NCBI RefSeq assembly: GCF_019857225.1
Contig: NZ_JAFJSY010000020.1
Coordinates: 1-64,000 of the forward strand
DNA: 64,000 nt
DNA from: Streptomyces plumbidurans
GTDB taxonomy: Bacteria > Actinomycetota > Actinomycetes > Streptomycetales > Streptomycetaceae
Direction: 5' to 3'
Numbering within the stretch: position 1 is the first letter of the stretch; every line of letters begins with the position of its first letter. This document shows positions 63,326 to 64,000 of this stretch, in pieces. Below the pieces are notes generated by a model. It was not told where the DNA came from. It searched no databases and saw only the letters and a list, made by a program, of their open reading frames with translations. A program made the translations under genes and the position numbers.

Positions 63326-63361
63326 AGATCTCCTTCGGTCGAAAGATCTCCATCGGTCGAA
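63326..63361. repeat. 18-bp direct repeat in the leader of the dioxygenase operon
   Basis: AGATCTCCTTCGGTCGAA (63326-63343) and AGATCTCCATCGGTCGAA (63344-63361) are adjacent, with one mismatch. They lie between the predicted -10 and the start codon, a likely regulator site. Confidence 0.8.
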
Positions 63362-63374
63362 CTGAGGTTCCCTC

Positions 63375-63404
63375 AAAGTGGACTGGACCAATTCGCCATG
63401 TCAA
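63375..63404 (-). promoter_or_regulatory. Predicted promoter of the dioxygenase operon
   Basis: On the minus strand TTGACA (63404-63399) is a perfect -35; CACTTT (63380-63375) at 18-bp spacing is a weak -10. Such a weak -10 would fit dependence on an activator or an alternative element. Confidence 0.5.
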
Positions 63405-63497
63405 CCTGAACCCGGCGAAGTTGCCGCCAACTGCCTGTCAGTTGCCGGTTGTTGAGCAAGCAACCGAACGCTCGGCCGGTACGCTCGGCCGGAACCG

Positions 63498-64000
63498 TCA
63501 TCCGCTGACGATCGCCTCCGCGGCCGCCACACCGCAGACCCGGGCCGCTCCGTGCGTGGCGATGTGCACGGCGCCGCGCGGCGGGGACTGCGGCACGCCC
63601 ATCTCGACCACGACGGTGTCCGGGCGGGCGGCCAGCAGCACATCCAGGGCCGATCGCATCCAGGGATGCCGGTGCTCGTCCCGCACCACCGCGACGAGGC
63701 GCCGGCCGGCCACGGCCCGCAGTGCCGCCTCGCCCGCACCCGCTCCGGTGAAGACGCCGGTCTCGGTGCCCGGCAGCAGGCGCTCGAGCTCGGTACCCAC
63801 ACCCCAGGGGGTCTCCTCCCCGACGGCGATGTTGGCGCTCGGACTGAACGTCGCGACGTACACGGCCTGTTGGACCGGCGCGGCGGGCCCGGTGCGCGTG
63901 ACGGCCAGAGCGCGGCGGGCCGCGACCAGCCCGATCTCCGGCTCCGGGTCGGCCCCGGTCTGCGCGTTCTCTCCGGCCCCGGCGGTCCACCGGGCCAGCT
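63498..64000 (-). CDS. GH3 beta-N-acetylhexosaminidase, C-terminal part (runs off the window)
   Basis: The open frame continues past 64000 and ends here with TAG/TGA at 63498. The visible 167 residues include ARWTAGAGENAQTGADPEPE, ATFSPSANIAVGEETPWG, VVVEMGVPQSPPRGAVHI and THGAARVCGVAAAEAIV, which match the C-terminal domain attached to NagZ-like GH3 enzymes of Streptomyces. The catalytic barrel lies outside. There is no clear hairpin before the dioxygenase promoter region. Confidence 0.8.
   Translation of the reverse strand, partial: LARWTAGAGENAQTGADPEPEIGLVAARRALAVTRTGPAAPVQQAVYVATFSPSANIAVGEETPWGVGTELERLLPGTETGVFTGAGAGEAALRAVAGRRLVAVVRDEHRHPWMRSALDVLLAARPDTVVVEMGVPQSPPRGAVHIATHGAARVCGVAAAEAIVSG

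Overview
The window is very G+C-rich, with strong third-position G/C bias, dense 4-bp GTGA/ATGA gene overlaps, several leaderless-looking starts (TANNNT, about 6 nt, GTG), a SARP regulator, SigE-family sigma factor, SpoIIE-type phosphatases, LacI/IclR/MerR regulators and many sugar-handling genes. This is typical of a Streptomyces (or close relative) chromosome. I see no rRNA, tRNA, CRISPR array, insertion sequence or phage gene. 54 protein genes or gene pieces are called.

1-17.8 kb: a VOC-fold protein, then a seven-gene leftward operon (Gfo/Idh oxidoreductase, DUF6807/PmoA-like protein, cupin, ABC sugar-binding lipoprotein, two MalF/MalG-type permeases, DUF624-like protein). It starts from a readable promoter with a LacI-type AAGCGCTT operator at the start site. 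Rightward follow a secreted S1 protease behind a perfect TGAGAGCGCTCTCA operator, a hydrolase, a methyltransferase, a divergent MerR/methyltransferase pair around a palindrome, a ThuA/Gfo-Idh pair, a membrane PP2C phosphatase, an IclR regulator, a tiny secreted protein and an FAD monooxygenase.

17.8-25.2 kb (leftward): a PIG-V-like mannosyltransferase with a GT2-GtrA fusion, a SigE-family sigma factor with a membrane partner, a glutamate-cysteine ligase-like enzyme and a SARP/BTAD regulator.

25.3-37.6 kb: a carbohydrate island. It holds a LacI regulator, a 1341-aa GH106-like glycosidase, an MFS transporter with an arabinose-isomerase-like enzyme, and a secreted GH92 alpha-mannosidase. Three related AAAAACG(T/A)TTTAC-like sites in the regulatory gaps tie most of these together. 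A hydrolase and a DJ-1/PfpI protein flank it.

37.6-47.1 kb: the most unusual region. A trypco2 protein is divergent from a rightward set: a trypsin-like protease fused to a degenerate NACHT/STAND-like NTPase, a PknG-type kinase with zinc-binding N-terminus and TPR tail, a vWA/zinc-ribbon protein, a four-helix membrane sensor, and an anchored solute-binding protein. It resembles the mycobacterial GlnH-GlnX-PknG sensing module joined to parts of protease/NTPase conflict-type systems.

47.1-58 kb: a dehydratase relic beside a zinc dehydrogenase, a PAS/GAF/SpoIIE/ATPase regulator, a xylose-type ABC importer, a small Gly-Gly-leader peptide gene that could be a RiPP precursor, a glucarate-dehydratase-like enzyme and an MFS transporter.

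58-64 kb: a tight five-gene leftward operon (phytanoyl-CoA-type dioxygenase, DUF6271-like protein, fold-III PLP decarboxylase, GNAT acetyltransferase, MFS exporter) that looks like a compact metabolite pathway with export/self-protection. Behind it is the 3' end of a GH3 beta-N-acetylhexosaminidase running off the right edge.
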